Origin: an uncultured Clostridia bacterium
Lineage (GTDB): Bacteria > Bacillota > Clostridia > Christensenellales > Borkfalkiaceae
NCBI GenBank assembly: GCA_934271255.1
Contig: CAKQQS010000001.1
Span: 248,001 to 312,000, forward strand
DNA: 64,000 nt
Reading direction: 5' to 3'
Shown here: positions 1-8,013 of the stretch, one piece after another
Numbering within the stretch: the stretch's first letter is position 1
How the letters are laid out: the number at the start of each line of letters is the position of its first letter
Translations under genes and position numbers: made by a program
Notes under the pieces: generated by a model
What the model was told of the DNA's origin: nothing
Seen by the model: the letters and a program-made list of their open reading frames with translations, nothing else
The model's database searches: none

Positions 1-660
1 TAATTTAACGAACTTTTCGTTTGCTTCCGCGCTCAAAGTCATTTTGCTTTGCGGTACCATTTCGACAGACGCTTCGTAGAAAGAAAGTCCTTTGTCTTCA
101 AAATACTTTCTTGCGTCCGAGAACGCCGCGACGTCCGTATCGACGACGTAGCAGTCGTCTTCCGTTACCATGTCGTTCGCGCCCGATTCCAAAACGTATT
201 CCATCATAGTGTCTTCGTCAAGGTCGGGTGTTCTTACTACCGAAATTACGCCCTTTCTGTCAAACATATAAGATACGCAACCCGCGTTGCCGAGTTCGCC
301 GCCGTTTCTTTTCAACGTCGTTCTTACGTAGTCGACCGTTCTGTTTTTGTTGTCCGTAAGCGTTTCGATGATAAGCGCGGTGCCGTTGGGGCCGTAACCT
401 TCGTACGTCAAACTTTCGTAAACGGCGTTACCGAGTTCGCCCGCAGCCTTCGCGATACATCTTTTTATGTTGTCGTTCGGCATGTTGGCCGCTTTCGCTT
501 TGGCTATGCAGTCGGCAAGTTTAGAGTTGGTCGACGGATCCGGATTGCTCTTTGCCGCTACCGCGATTTCACGACCGATTTTAGTAAATATTTTTCCTTT
601 TATAGCGTCTGCTTTCGCTTTCTTTACCGCAATGTTTGCGGAATGGCTATGTCCTGACAT
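1..660 (-). CDS. yebC: YebC/PmpR (TACO1) family protein, 3' end cut by window
   Basis: The reading frame runs from an ATG at 660 to the window edge without a stop, giving 220 residues of a family that is usually about 240 long. The N-terminus MSGHSHSANIAVKKAKADA and the later segment NKNRTVDYVRTTLKRNGG are typical of YebC/TACO1. Members act as transcriptional regulators or as translation factors that relieve ribosome stalling at proline stretches; which role applies here cannot be told. The start is supported by GGAG seven bases upstream. It is the last gene seen of the infC-rpmI-rplT-trmH-yebC run and begins only 10 nt after trmH. Confidence 0.93.
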   Translation of the reverse strand, partial: MSGHSHSANIAVKKAKADAIKGKIFTKIGREIAVAAKSNPDPSTNSKLADCIAKAKAANMPNDNIKRCIAKAAGELGNAVYESLTYEGYGPNGTALIIETLTDNKNRTVDYVRTTLKRNGGELGNAGCVSYMFDRKGVISVVRTPDLDEDTMMEYVLESGANDMVTEDDCYVVDTDVAAFSDARKYFEDKGLSFYEASVEMVPQSKMTLSAEANEKFVKL

Positions 661-670
661 GCTTTTCTCC

Positions 671-1405
671 TTATTTTAATAAATACATCAATATGCTCGC
701 CGATACTCCCGCGTTTAAACTTTCCATGTTTTTTTCCATAGGTATTCTGACGGTACTGCTCGACGCGTCGTATACTTCTTTTCGTATACCTTTCGATTCG
801 CTGCCGACGACAAGACAAAACTTGTCCGCCTTTTTAAACGAAAAAACGTCTTCCCCGTCCATATCGGCGCATATTATCTCGTAACCGCTCAACGCCCTTT
901 TTATCTCGTCGAAACCCCCTATATGTAGGTTGACGAAATATATACCGCTCATACTCGCGCGAACGACTTTTAAGTTGAACGGATCCACGCAGTCGCACAG
1001 ATACAAGTCTTTGTACCCCGCCGCAACAGCCGTTCTTATTATCGTACCCGCGTTTCCCGGATCTTTTATCCCGTCCAGCAACAAGCACCTTTCCGATACG
1101 GGTTGCTTTACCGACGTGGCAGGCATTTCGATTACCGCCATAACCCCTTCGGGGTTTACTTCGTCCGAAACGCTTTTGTATACGGAATCGGTTACGGTTA
1201 AGATTTCTCCCGCAAATATTTCGTTAAACTCGCCGACGTGTTTTTCCGTTACGACGAGCGTCTTTACGGGCATACCATTAAAAATCGCTTCCCGTACGGT
1301 TTTTAAGCCTTCCGCAACGTATAAGTTTTGCAGATAGCGATTGTCTTTCTCGGAAAGCGATTTTATTTTTTTGATTCTTTCGTTTTGTCGCGAAGTTATC
1401 AACAT
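671..1405 (-). CDS. TrmH/SpoU-family RNA 2'-O-methyltransferase
   Basis: 244 residues with the SPOUT layout: an N-terminal substrate-binding region (about 1-90) and a C-terminal knotted methyltransferase domain. The three SpoU motifs are present: NAGTIIRTA (118-126), LVVGSESKG (198-206) and IPMEKNMESLNAGVSASI (221-238). These enzymes transfer a methyl group from SAM to a ribose 2'-OH in rRNA or tRNA; the exact nucleotide cannot be read from sequence. The ATG lies 8 nt after the rplT stop with no clear Shine-Dalgarno sequence, so it is probably translated by coupling to rplT. A TrmH-family gene beside rplT is common in Firmicutes. Confidence 0.9.
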   Translation of the reverse strand: MLITSRQNERIKKIKSLSEKDNRYLQNLYVAEGLKTVREAIFNGMPVKTLVVTEKHVGEFNEIFAGEILTVTDSVYKSVSDEVNPEGVMAVIEMPATSVKQPVSERCLLLDGIKDPGNAGTIIRTAVAAGYKDLYLCDCVDPFNLKVVRASMSGIYFVNLHIGGFDEIKRALSGYEIICADMDGEDVFSFKKADKFCLVVGSESKGIRKEVYDASSSTVRIPMEKNMESLNAGVSASILMYLLK

Positions 1406-1413
1406 TTATTCAA

Positions 1414-1770
1414 TTATTTCGCAAGCGCTTTTTTCGCGGAATCGGTAAGCGCGGTAAATCCTTTCGCGTCTGCGATAGCGATGTCCGCCAAAACCTTTCT
1501 GTTAAGGTCGATTCCCGCAAGTTTAAGACCGTGCATGAACTTGCTGTAAGAAATGCCGTTAAGTCTGCAACCCGCGTTTATTCTTGCAATCCAAAGTCTT
1601 CTGAAATCCTTTTTCTTGTCCTTTCTGCCTACGTAAGCATATTGACCGGATTTCATTACGGCTTCTCTCGCGACGCGATAGCATCTGCTTCTCATTCCGT
1701 AATAACCTTTTGCCGCTTTAATTATCTTTCTACGCTTTTTAACCGCGTTTACTCCTCTTTTAATACGCAT
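1414..1770 (-). CDS. rplT: Ribosomal protein L20
   Basis: 118 residues, the normal length for L20. The basic N-terminus (MRIKRGVNAVKKRRKIIKAA) and the segment KKDFRRLWIARINA are family hallmarks. L20 binds 23S rRNA early in 50S assembly. In many Firmicutes it also represses its own operon by binding the infC leader; a matching leader is present upstream at 2554-2702. It is the third gene of infC-rpmI-rplT. Confidence 0.98.
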   Translation of the reverse strand: MRIKRGVNAVKKRRKIIKAAKGYYGMRSRCYRVAREAVMKSGQYAYVGRKDKKKDFRRLWIARINAGCRLNGISYSKFMHGLKLAGIDLNRKVLADIAIADAKGFTALTDSAKKALAK

Positions 1771-1790
1771 AATTCTCTCTCCTTAACCGA

Positions 1791-1988
1791 TTATTTGTTG
1801 TAGACAAGATTCTTAATTGTCTGTTCTTGCGTCTTATGAACGTACGCGCCTTGTTGAAGGCGGTTCTTTCTCTTTCTGTCTTTTTTCGTCAAAATGTGGT
1901 TCTTGCCTTGACAAGCTCTCTTAACGTGTCCCGATGCGGTTACTCTGAAACGTTTCTTCGCGCCGCTTTTTGTTTTCATTTTTGGCAT
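1791..1988 (-). CDS. rpmI: Ribosomal protein L35
   Basis: 65 residues, starting MPKMKTKSGAKKRFRVTASG, which is the usual L35 opening, followed by the conserved HILTKKDRKRKNRL segment. It is a small basic 50S protein. It lies between infC and rplT in the standard order, with an AGGA-type ribosome site just upstream. Confidence 0.97.
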   Translation of the reverse strand: MPKMKTKSGAKKRFRVTASGHVKRACQGKNHILTKKDRKRKNRLQQGAYVHKTQEQTIKNLVYNK

Positions 1989-2034
1989 ATATTTATCCTC
2001 CGATATTTTTGTCTTTTTTATTATATAAACTCGC

Positions 2035-2553
2035 TTATTTCGTCAACGGCCCCAAGAACATTATTATGTTCCTTTCTTCCGCCAACGGCTTTTTGTCGAG
2101 CGTACATACGTCTTTTACAAGTTCGTAAAACTTGTTCATTACTTCGATGCCCATTGCGGGGTGAGCGTTTTGTCTTCCGCGCATACGAATGGAAACCTTT
2201 ACTTTGTTCCCCTGCGCCAAAAACTTTTGCGCTTGTTTCGCTTTGACGTTGATGTCCCCGACATCGATGGTCATCGAAAGCCAAATCTCTTTGACTTCTA
2301 CCGTTTTTTGGTTCTTTTTCGCTTCTTTTTCCCTTTTCATCATATCGAAACGGTACTTGCCGTAGTCCATGATTTTACATACGGGCGGAACTGCGGTGGG
2401 CGAAATCTTTACGAGATCCAAACCCTTTTCTTCCGCTATGGCATTCGCGTCGAACGCGCTCATAATGCCGAGTTGTTCACCGTTTTCCCCGATAACCCTG
2501 ACTTCGCGGTCGCGGATATCGCCGTTAATTTGTTGTTGCTCTTTAATACCCAT
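2035..2553 (-). CDS. infC: Translation initiation factor IF-3
   Basis: 172 residues from the ATG at 2553. IF3-N spans about 1-75 (INGDIRDREVRVIGENGEQLG, then VCKIMDYGKYRF) and IF3-C about 85-172 (KQAQKFLAQGNKVKVSIRMRGR). IF-3 binds the 30S subunit, keeps subunits apart and checks the start codon. A longer frame opens at 2718, but it would translate the leader hairpins, and the ATG at 2553 has AAGGAG six bases before it, so 2553 is preferred. First gene of the operon; expression is probably controlled by the attenuator immediately upstream. Confidence 0.97.
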   Translation of the reverse strand: MGIKEQQQINGDIRDREVRVIGENGEQLGIMSAFDANAIAEEKGLDLVKISPTAVPPVCKIMDYGKYRFDMMKREKEAKKNQKTVEVKEIWLSMTIDVGDINVKAKQAQKFLAQGNKVKVSIRMRGRQNAHPAMGIEVMNKFYELVKDVCTLDKKPLAEERNIIMFLGPLTK

Positions 2554-2702
2554 AATCTCCTTAAAAAAATAATCGGCTTGCATATAGCAAACCGTAGTAA
2601 TACCAACCGTTATCTGAAAAAACTTTCCAAATAAACCGCTTTTTAGTATCGAGCCGTGCCGCATAATAGTGGGCAGGCGAGATGGTTTTACCACTGCTTT
2701 GC
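2554..2702 (-). promoter_or_regulatory. infC 5' leader with attenuator (probable L20 leader)
   Basis: About 149 nt of untranslated leader lie between the predicted transcription start (near 2702) and infC. It ends in a hairpin with eight-base-pair arms CGGTTTGC and GCAAGCCG (2574-2594) followed by a U-rich run (2563-2573) and then directly the AAGGAG site. That is an intrinsic terminator which must be read through to express infC. An upstream pairing AGTGG/CCACT could form an alternative structure. Position and architecture fit the L20 leader known from Firmicutes; covariance support was not tested. Confidence 0.75.
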
Positions 2703-2708
2703 CTATAT

Positions 2709-2737
2709 ATATTACCAAACCGTAACGAAAATGTCAA
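2709..2737 (-). promoter_or_regulatory. Sigma-A promoter of infC operon
   Basis: TTGACA (2732-2737) and TAATAT (2709-2714) are separated by exactly 17 nt. Transcription should start near 2702, giving the structured leader. Confidence 0.85.
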
Positions 2738-2875
2738 CTGTTTTATAAATATTTTTCGTCTATTTTATAAAAGTCCGCGCAAACGACTTTCCGCCCGCTT
2801 TCATCGCCAAAAACAATACCGACCGCAACCCCGATTAACCGTTTGTTTCAACGCAGCCGCTTTCCGCCGCGCAAA

Positions 2876-2909
2876 AAAGTCCTTAAACCGAACAAGGTAA
2901 AAGGACTTT
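2876..2909 (-). terminator. Intrinsic terminator after thrS
   Basis: On the minus strand AAAGTCCTTTTACC pairs with GGTTTAAGGACTTT and is followed by a T-run. The rest of the 2738-2956 gap shows nothing else recognisable. Confidence 0.8.
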
Positions 2910-2956
2910 AATCGTATTACGTTTTTTCGGCGCACAGTTTACGCCCGACGGTAAAA

Positions 2957-4885
2957 TCAGTCGATTTTTTTCGTAGCGTTTTCGTAAACGAGTTTCGCTA
3001 TCGCTTCGTCGACGTTTACCGAACCCGTATCGCCGTCTTTTCTGTGTCTTACGGAAACGGTTCCGCTTTCCGCTTCCTTGTCGCCGATGATGAACATATA
3101 AGGTACTTTTTCGAGTTGAGCCTGTCTTATCTTGTACCCGATTTTTTCGTTACGTCCGTCGAGTTCTACTCTGAGCCCCGCGTTTTCCATTTTCTCTTTG
3201 ACGCTCTTTGCGTATTCGAGAGAGTTGTCCGTAACGTTCATAATCTTCGCTTGTACGGGAGAAAGCCATAACGGGAACGCTCCGCCGTATTTTTCTATAA
3301 GCATCGCAAGCGTTCTTTCGTAACAACCGATACTCGATCTGTGAATTACGAACGGCACCTGCTTTTCGCCGTTCTGGTCGACGTAAGTCATACCGAATGA
3401 TTCGCCCGCCGAAAAGTCTATCTGAATGGTGATAATCGTGTCTTCTTTGCCGTAGATGTTCTTTGCCTGAACGTCCAACTTGGGACCGTAGAACGCCGCT
3501 TCGTCGTCCGCTTCGACGTAGTTGATTTTCAAGTCGTCGAGAATGTTTTTCATCAACGCTTCCGTTTCGTTCCACGCCTTGTCGTTGTCGATATACTTGT
3601 CGCTCTTCGACTTGCCGCGTTTGCTGAATCTGTACGTTACGTCGTTACGCATTCCGATGCAGTCAAGGAAATAATAAGAAAGGTCAAGGCATCTTTTGAA
3701 CTCTTCTTCTATCTGGTCGGGACGGCAAATGATATGACCGTCGGCAAGAGTGAATTGACGTATACGGATAAGCCCGTGCATTTCGCCGCTCGCTTCGTTT
3801 CTGAACTCCGTTGCGGTTTCAAAAAATCTTACGGGCAAATCTCTGTAACTCTTTAATCCGTTTTTATATATCTGATACTGGAACGGGCAAGTCATGGGAC
3901 GTAAAGCCATTACGTCGGGCGAAGACAAGTCGCCTACGATGAACATTTTGTCACGGTAGTGATCCCAGTGTCCCGAAATCTTGTACAAATCGCTCTTCGC
4001 CATGTTGGGCGTTTTGGTTATCATAAAGCCGCGTTTTTCTTCTTCGTCTTCGACGAATCTTTGGAGTATTTGCATTATCTTCGCGCCTTTCGGCATTAAA
4101 ATGGGCAACCCCTGACCGATAACGTCTTCCGTCATAAACAAGCCCAAATCTCTGCCGAGTTTGTTGTGGTCGCGTTTTTTCGCTTCTTCGACGGCTATAA
4201 GGTATTCTTCCATTTCGCTCTTTTTCTCGAACGCCGTGCCGTAAATACGGGTGAGCATTTTATTCTTCTCGTCCCCGCGCCAGTACGCGCCCGTAACGGA
4301 CGTGAGTTTGAACGCCTTTATCATACCCGTGCTAGGAAGATGCGGTCCGCGACAAAGGTCGACGAAATCGCCTTGTTTGTAGAACGAAATCGCTTCGCCT
4401 TTCTTTAACTCGTTGATGAGTTCTACCTTGTAGGGTTCTTTTCTCATAAGTTCTACCGCTTTCGTTCTCGTCAACGTGAACTTTTCGACAGGCAGATTGC
4501 TCTTGATAATCTTTTTCATCTCTTCTTCGATTTTAGGCAAATCTCCCGAATTGATGGGCGTTTTGAATTCGACGTCGTAATAAAACCCGTTTTCGATAGT
4601 GGGACCTATCGCAAGTTTACTCGTCGGGTATATCGATTTAATCGCCTGCGCCAAAACGTGCGAACAGGTATGCCTGTACACGCTTAACCCTTCCGCGTCT
4701 TTCACGGTAACTATTTCGAGAGAACAGTCGTCGTTTATTTTGTCCGTCAAATCGGTGAGTACGCCGTTAACTTTCATTGCCGCCGCGATACGCAACAATC
4801 CTTCGCTTATTTGTCTTGTTATTTCAAGACCGCTAAGCCCGTTTTCAAACTCTTTTTTACTTCCGTCTTTTAATGTGATTACCAT
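2957..4885 (-). CDS. thrS: Threonyl-tRNA synthetase
   Basis: 642 residues, full length for ThrRS. Order of domains: TGS (1-60), editing domain with the zinc-type HxxxH pair H72/H76 (in RHTCSH), class II catalytic core (about 245-540, with the motif 2-like segment FRNEASGEMHGLIRIRQF) and anticodon-binding domain (about 545-642). It charges tRNA-Thr and clears mis-charged serine. The start at 4885 is preceded by GGGGTGAT. It is a single-gene unit behind a T-box leader, so expression should rise when uncharged tRNA-Thr accumulates. Confidence 0.98.
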   Translation of the reverse strand: MVITLKDGSKKEFENGLSGLEITRQISEGLLRIAAAMKVNGVLTDLTDKINDDCSLEIVTVKDAEGLSVYRHTCSHVLAQAIKSIYPTSKLAIGPTIENGFYYDVEFKTPINSGDLPKIEEEMKKIIKSNLPVEKFTLTRTKAVELMRKEPYKVELINELKKGEAISFYKQGDFVDLCRGPHLPSTGMIKAFKLTSVTGAYWRGDEKNKMLTRIYGTAFEKKSEMEEYLIAVEEAKKRDHNKLGRDLGLFMTEDVIGQGLPILMPKGAKIMQILQRFVEDEEEKRGFMITKTPNMAKSDLYKISGHWDHYRDKMFIVGDLSSPDVMALRPMTCPFQYQIYKNGLKSYRDLPVRFFETATEFRNEASGEMHGLIRIRQFTLADGHIICRPDQIEEEFKRCLDLSYYFLDCIGMRNDVTYRFSKRGKSKSDKYIDNDKAWNETEALMKNILDDLKINYVEADDEAAFYGPKLDVQAKNIYGKEDTIITIQIDFSAGESFGMTYVDQNGEKQVPFVIHRSSIGCYERTLAMLIEKYGGAFPLWLSPVQAKIMNVTDNSLEYAKSVKEKMENAGLRVELDGRNEKIGYKIRQAQLEKVPYMFIIGDKEAESGTVSVRHRKDGDTGSVNVDEAIAKLVYENATKKID

Positions 4886-5147
4886 TTATATCACCCCTAA
4901 AAATTATTTTTCGTCATAAACGCTTTAAAGCAAATAAAAAATCGCCCTTAAACTAGTTAAGGACGATCGTTAAACCGCGGTTCCACCTTAGTTGCTGAAA
5001 AGCCACTTTATTTGCAAATAAGTTTTGCAAACACTTGCCGTAAAAAGTGGTTTCGTTTGTCTTGAAAATTTACGGGGATTCCAGCCGCTCCCGCTCTCTA
5101 TAAAACCCGCAAGGACTACTTGTCTTTTTACATCGGCATCGAATTGT
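4886..5147 (-). promoter_or_regulatory. T-box leader of thrS
   Basis: The conserved T-box AAGGTGGAACCGCGG lies at 4975-4989. It is followed by a terminator hairpin CGTCCTTAA/TTTAAGGGCG (4943-4965) with an AT-rich T-run. Stem I features are visible upstream, including AGAGAGCGGG and GGCTGGAA. A specifier candidate ACC (Thr) sits at 5049-5051 in the context GAAACCAC, as expected for a threonine sensor. Uncharged tRNA-Thr would stabilise the antiterminator. Confidence 0.93.
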
Positions 5148-5153
5148 ATACAT

Positions 5154-5182
5154 AGTTTAGTACACATTTTGCTTTTTGTCAA
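5154..5182 (-). promoter_or_regulatory. Promoter of T-box/thrS transcript
   Basis: TTGACA (5177-5182), 17-nt spacer, TAAACT (5154-5159), on the minus strand; start expected near 5147. Confidence 0.8.
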
Positions 5183-5270
5183 CGGTTTTTCACAACTTTT
5201 TTATTTTATTCTATTTCGCTCGCAGACTTCTCGTTTCGTATCCGGTTGCTTTTCGCTTTTTATTTATTTA

Positions 5271-5329
5271 CAATCCCCCCTTTGACTTTGCTATCGCTCG
5301 TCAATCCCCCCTTTACACAAGGCGGGCTT
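5271..5329. repeat. Dispersed intergenic repeat, copy 1
   Basis: This 59-nt block is nearly identical to 26852-26909, with one indel and a few mismatches. Inside each copy a CAATCCCCCCTT-type segment occurs twice around a TCGCTCG core, and the copy ends in CACAAGGCGGGCTT. No coding potential is seen. Being intergenic and at least two-copy, it looks like a small genome-wide repeat or a non-autonomous element. Confidence 0.75.
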
Positions 5330-5382
5330 AATAAGGTCGGAAATATATAAATCTTTACCTTTTTTTAAAAGTAACCCCTGTC

Positions 5383-5497
5383 AGCAACTCTACCATACAA
5401 ACAACCAAACACCCGCGCGCAGCGTCAGACTGCTGAACCTTGATAGCAAAACTACCGTATAAGCAACTAGATACCCGCGCCGAGCGTCAGACTCGCT
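5383..5497. repeat. Two imperfect tandem repeats of about 53 nt
   Basis: Copies at 5383-5434 and 5445-5497 share AGCAA-ACTACC, ACCCGCGC and AGCGTCAGACT blocks in the same order with scattered differences. The second copy reaches the 3' end of the SpoIIQ-like gene. No ORF or clear terminator was recognised in the rest of 5190-5495. Confidence 0.6.
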
Positions 5498-6116
5498 ATT
5501 TTTCTTCGGTGATGATATATTTCATGGGGTTAACGGATTTGCCGTTCTCGAACACTTCGAAATGAAGATGTTCGCCGTCCTTGTATTCTTGTTTGCAACT
5601 TGTAGAAATCACGCCTATTTTATCGCCCGCCTTAACGGTTTTGCCGACGGTTACCATAGAATCGTCAAGCACGGACTTGTAAACGCTTTTCAGCCCGTTA
5701 CCGTGATCGATAGTAATGACGGTGCCTTCCAGCAACCCCGTTTCCACGCTCTCGACGACGCCGTCGTACGCGGCGACTACGCTTGCGCCCGACTTCCCCG
5801 AAAAATCGATTCCCGAATGGGTACTGTAACGGGTAAGCGTGGACGAATAAACCAACTTGTCCATACTGTAATCTTTGACTACGCTGCCGCCGTCGACGGG
5901 AACTTTAAACACGATGGTCTTGACGACGGGTTCGTCCTTTTCGTCGTCCGAGCCTTTGTTGTCGTCCACTTTGACCGTTCCCGAATCGATCGGCGGTTTT
6001 TTCGCGGCAAGACACGCAAAGGTTATTCCCAACCCCAACGCGACCAAACATAACGCAAGCACTATATAAAATAAGTACTTCCTGAACCAGTATTTTGCAA
6101 CGTTAAAAAAACTCAT
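5496..6116 (-). CDS. M23 (LytM) peptidase, SpoIIQ-like, membrane anchored
   Basis: 206 residues: short cytoplasmic N-terminus, one TM helix (about 15-37), an acidic linker and an M23 domain (about 85-200). Zinc ligands look intact: H100 and D104 in HSGID, and H183/H185 in HLHFEV. The size and single-TM layout fit SpoIIQ, which in spore formers links the forespore side of the engulfment channel to SpoIIIAH. B. subtilis SpoIIQ has a degenerate active site, whereas several clostridial versions keep it, as here. A general cell-wall endopeptidase is the alternative. The start has AAGGAGATT nine bases upstream. Confidence 0.75.
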   Translation of the reverse strand: MSFFNVAKYWFRKYLFYIVLALCLVALGLGITFACLAAKKPPIDSGTVKVDDNKGSDDEKDEPVVKTIVFKVPVDGGSVVKDYSMDKLVYSSTLTRYSTHSGIDFSGKSGASVVAAYDGVVESVETGLLEGTVITIDHGNGLKSVYKSVLDDSMVTVGKTVKAGDKIGVISTSCKQEYKDGEHLHFEVFENGKSVNPMKYIITEEK

Positions 6117-6201
6117 AAATAAAATCTCCTTGTTTCGTTATTTCGATTATTACCTTCAAAAACTCTTTTTATACGCCGAAAAAAAGATTATTCCGACCTT
6201 T

Positions 6202-6579
6202 TTAAAAACTGCCGTAAATGACGGGAACGCCTATCGTTACCCTTTTTTGCGCCACGGCGATTTGCATATTGACCGCGTAGCCGTTGACGTACCGAAAATA
6301 CTCGGCGAACGGGTAGGAATAATAATATATCGTAACGTCCCCCGCGATTTCCGTAAACAACAACTTTAAATTACGCGATTTGACAAACCCGTTCAAATCG
6401 AACGATTCGTCCGTAACGACGCTTTCGCCCTTTTTGAAACATACGGGCGACGACGTTATTTCTTGCGTATCGGAATAATCGGCGGTGTAATACCGTTTTA
6501 CGCCGTTTACGTTCAACTCCGACCCGTAAAGCAATATAAACGCGACCAACGCCACGCAAGACAATATAATTTTTCGCAT
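6202..6579 (-). CDS. Unrecognised small exported or membrane-anchored protein
   Basis: 125 residues with a hydrophobic segment at 4-19 that reads as a signal peptide or anchor, then a polar domain ending in hydrophobic beta-like strands (TIYYYSYPF, MQIAVAQKRVTIGVPVIYG). No family was recognised. The ATG follows a terminator T-run directly: the nearest ribosome-site-like bases, GGAAGG, are the 3' arm of the terminator hairpin at 6587-6608. It precedes the SpoIIQ-like gene on the same strand, so a sporulation or envelope role is possible but not shown. Confidence 0.7.
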   Translation of the reverse strand: MRKIILSCVALVAFILLYGSELNVNGVKRYYTADYSDTQEITSSPVCFKKGESVVTDESFDLNGFVKSRNLKLLFTEIAGDVTIYYYSYPFAEYFRYVNGYAVNMQIAVAQKRVTIGVPVIYGSF

Positions 6580-6608
6580 AAAAAAACCTTCCGAACGTTC
6601 TCGGAAGG
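6580..6608 (-). terminator. Terminator hairpin abutting the next start codon
   Basis: CCTTCCGA and TCGGAAGG form the stem (6587-6608), followed on the minus strand by seven T (6580-6586) and then at once the ATG at 6579. It ends the 6637-7836 gene and may also hide the downstream ribosome site. Confidence 0.8.
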
Positions 6609-6636
6609 ATTATTGACTTATATTTCGATTTTTATA

Positions 6637-7836
6637 CTATACGTCTTCTTCGAGTATACCCGAATCCCTGACGTATTTCAAAAGTATTTTTTCGTTCGTT
6701 ACGTACGGCGCGGTTCTTATCGCGGCGACGACTTCGTCGTCCGTTACCGAAACGTCGGGGCAGATACTCCCGACAATGGCTTCGCCTTTTAAAATAAGCG
6801 AACGAAGTTTTTTAAGTTTCTCGGCGAAAAACTTTTTATTTTCCGTAAACTCCGTTTCAAACGAATAGTACGCTTTTGCGTCGAGTTTGTTAATTTTTTT
6901 CAAAAGGTCGGCGTCGATACCGAGCCTTGCCGAAATATCCGTTACGTTTTTCTCGTAATCGCAAATTACGGGATAATCGGTAAAGTCGTTGTTAAAATAA
7001 ATATCGTACAGCAAATAAAGTTTACGCATCGCAAGAAATCCGTAAAGAGAAAACGGTTGTTTGCCGAACGCGACTCCGCACCAGTAAGGAGTAAGATACG
7101 TCAAGTGGTTTTTGCCCGAAATATATTCGGCAACGCCTAGTTTGACGGCGTATTCTATATATTTATCGTAAAAGTTTTTACTGCCGTAATTAAGCCCTAA
7201 AAAGCCGTTTACGGCGTATTTTAAAAACTCGGTCGCGTCCTTTAACGGTTGGCGTTTTACCTTGCTTGCCAAATCGAACAGCCCCAAAAGGTAAGACAGC
7301 GCGTGCGACACGCAGGACGCCACGCTTTCGCGCTCGAATCCGCGATACAGCGATTCGTCGAAAATCAAAGTCTTTTTGGCGTTGTACGTCGCGAACGAAT
7401 ACAGCCCGTTTCTTTTCACGAGCGTTTCGGCGGAAATAAGGTTGAAAATCTCCCCTTTCGTGATAACGGTGATAATAGGGACGTTTCGTTTTGAGGCGAA
7501 CTCTATGCACGAAAAATACGCGTCTTCGCCGATTGCGACGATTACGCGGTATTCGTTGCCGAAATTAAACGCTTCTTCGCCGATGCTGTCCGTTACGTAT
7601 TCCGTGTACGCGCCGTTCGAGTCGGCGAAAACCGCGGATATTCCCCTTGCGAAAGTTTGGTAAGTCGATTTGGAATACACCACCAACGCACGCATCGAAG
7701 AAAACCTTTCCGCAATGATTTTAGTCAAAGCGGTTCGGTACCCGTCGAACACAAGTTCGGGAACTTTCATTTTATTTATTCCGTTTTTAAATTCGGCGTC
7801 AGACAAATATTCTAACCCGCGCTCGTATATTTCCAT
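6637..7836 (-). CDS. Unknown 399-residue protein, possible iron-ADH/GldA-like fold
   Basis: No close family was recognised. The segments RALVVYSKSTYQTFARGI, YRVIVAIGEDAYFSCIEFASKRNVPIITV and the helical C-terminal half faintly resemble the dehydroquinate-synthase/iron-containing alcohol dehydrogenase fold (a nucleotide-binding N-half followed by a helical metal-site half). The usual glycine-rich GGG and histidine ligand pattern is not obvious, so a catalytically altered member is possible. No signal peptide. The gene has its own promoter (7843-7871) and the ATG is 6 nt after the -10 box, so the transcript should be leaderless. Confidence 0.55.
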   Translation of the reverse strand: MEIYERGLEYLSDAEFKNGINKMKVPELVFDGYRTALTKIIAERFSSMRALVVYSKSTYQTFARGISAVFADSNGAYTEYVTDSIGEEAFNFGNEYRVIVAIGEDAYFSCIEFASKRNVPIITVITKGEIFNLISAETLVKRNGLYSFATYNAKKTLIFDESLYRGFERESVASCVSHALSYLLGLFDLASKVKRQPLKDATEFLKYAVNGFLGLNYGSKNFYDKYIEYAVKLGVAEYISGKNHLTYLTPYWCGVAFGKQPFSLYGFLAMRKLYLLYDIYFNNDFTDYPVICDYEKNVTDISARLGIDADLLKKINKLDAKAYYSFETEFTENKKFFAEKLKKLRSLILKGEAIVGSICPDVSVTDDEVVAAIRTAPYVTNEKILLKYVRDSGILEEDV

Positions 7837-7842
7837 ATTATT

Positions 7843-7871
7843 ATTGTAAACCGAATCGCCGAAATTGTCAA
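7843..7871 (-). promoter_or_regulatory. Promoter of a leaderless gene (start 7836)
   Basis: TTGACA (7866-7871), 17-nt spacer, TACAAT (7843-7848), then 6 nt to the ATG. The start codon would be at or within a base of the transcription start. Confidence 0.8.
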
Positions 7872-7951
7872 CGGTTGCTTGACTTTTTCGGAGTTTTTTA
7901 CAAGATTTGACAACCTTGCGGAAAAAAAATTGATTTTTTTAGAAAAAACCC

Positions 7952-7979
7952 TTGATATTTATTTATTTTTTGGTATAAT
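7952..7979 (+). promoter_or_regulatory. HU gene promoter
   Basis: TTGATA (7952-7957), 16-nt spacer and a TGG-extended TATAAT (7974-7979). A strong AGGAGG site follows at 7997-8002. Confidence 0.85.
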
Positions 7980-8013
7980 GAATATATGATATAAATAGGA
8001 GGTTTGTTTACAA

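Noticed and set aside
2554..2718. N-terminal extension of IF-3 to 2718
   Set aside because: The extension translates the leader hairpins and covers the promoter -10; the ATG at 2553 has a consensus ribosome site and the family N-terminus.
4988..5182. 64-codon frame in the thrS leader
   Set aside because: It coincides with the T-box RNA and its promoter.
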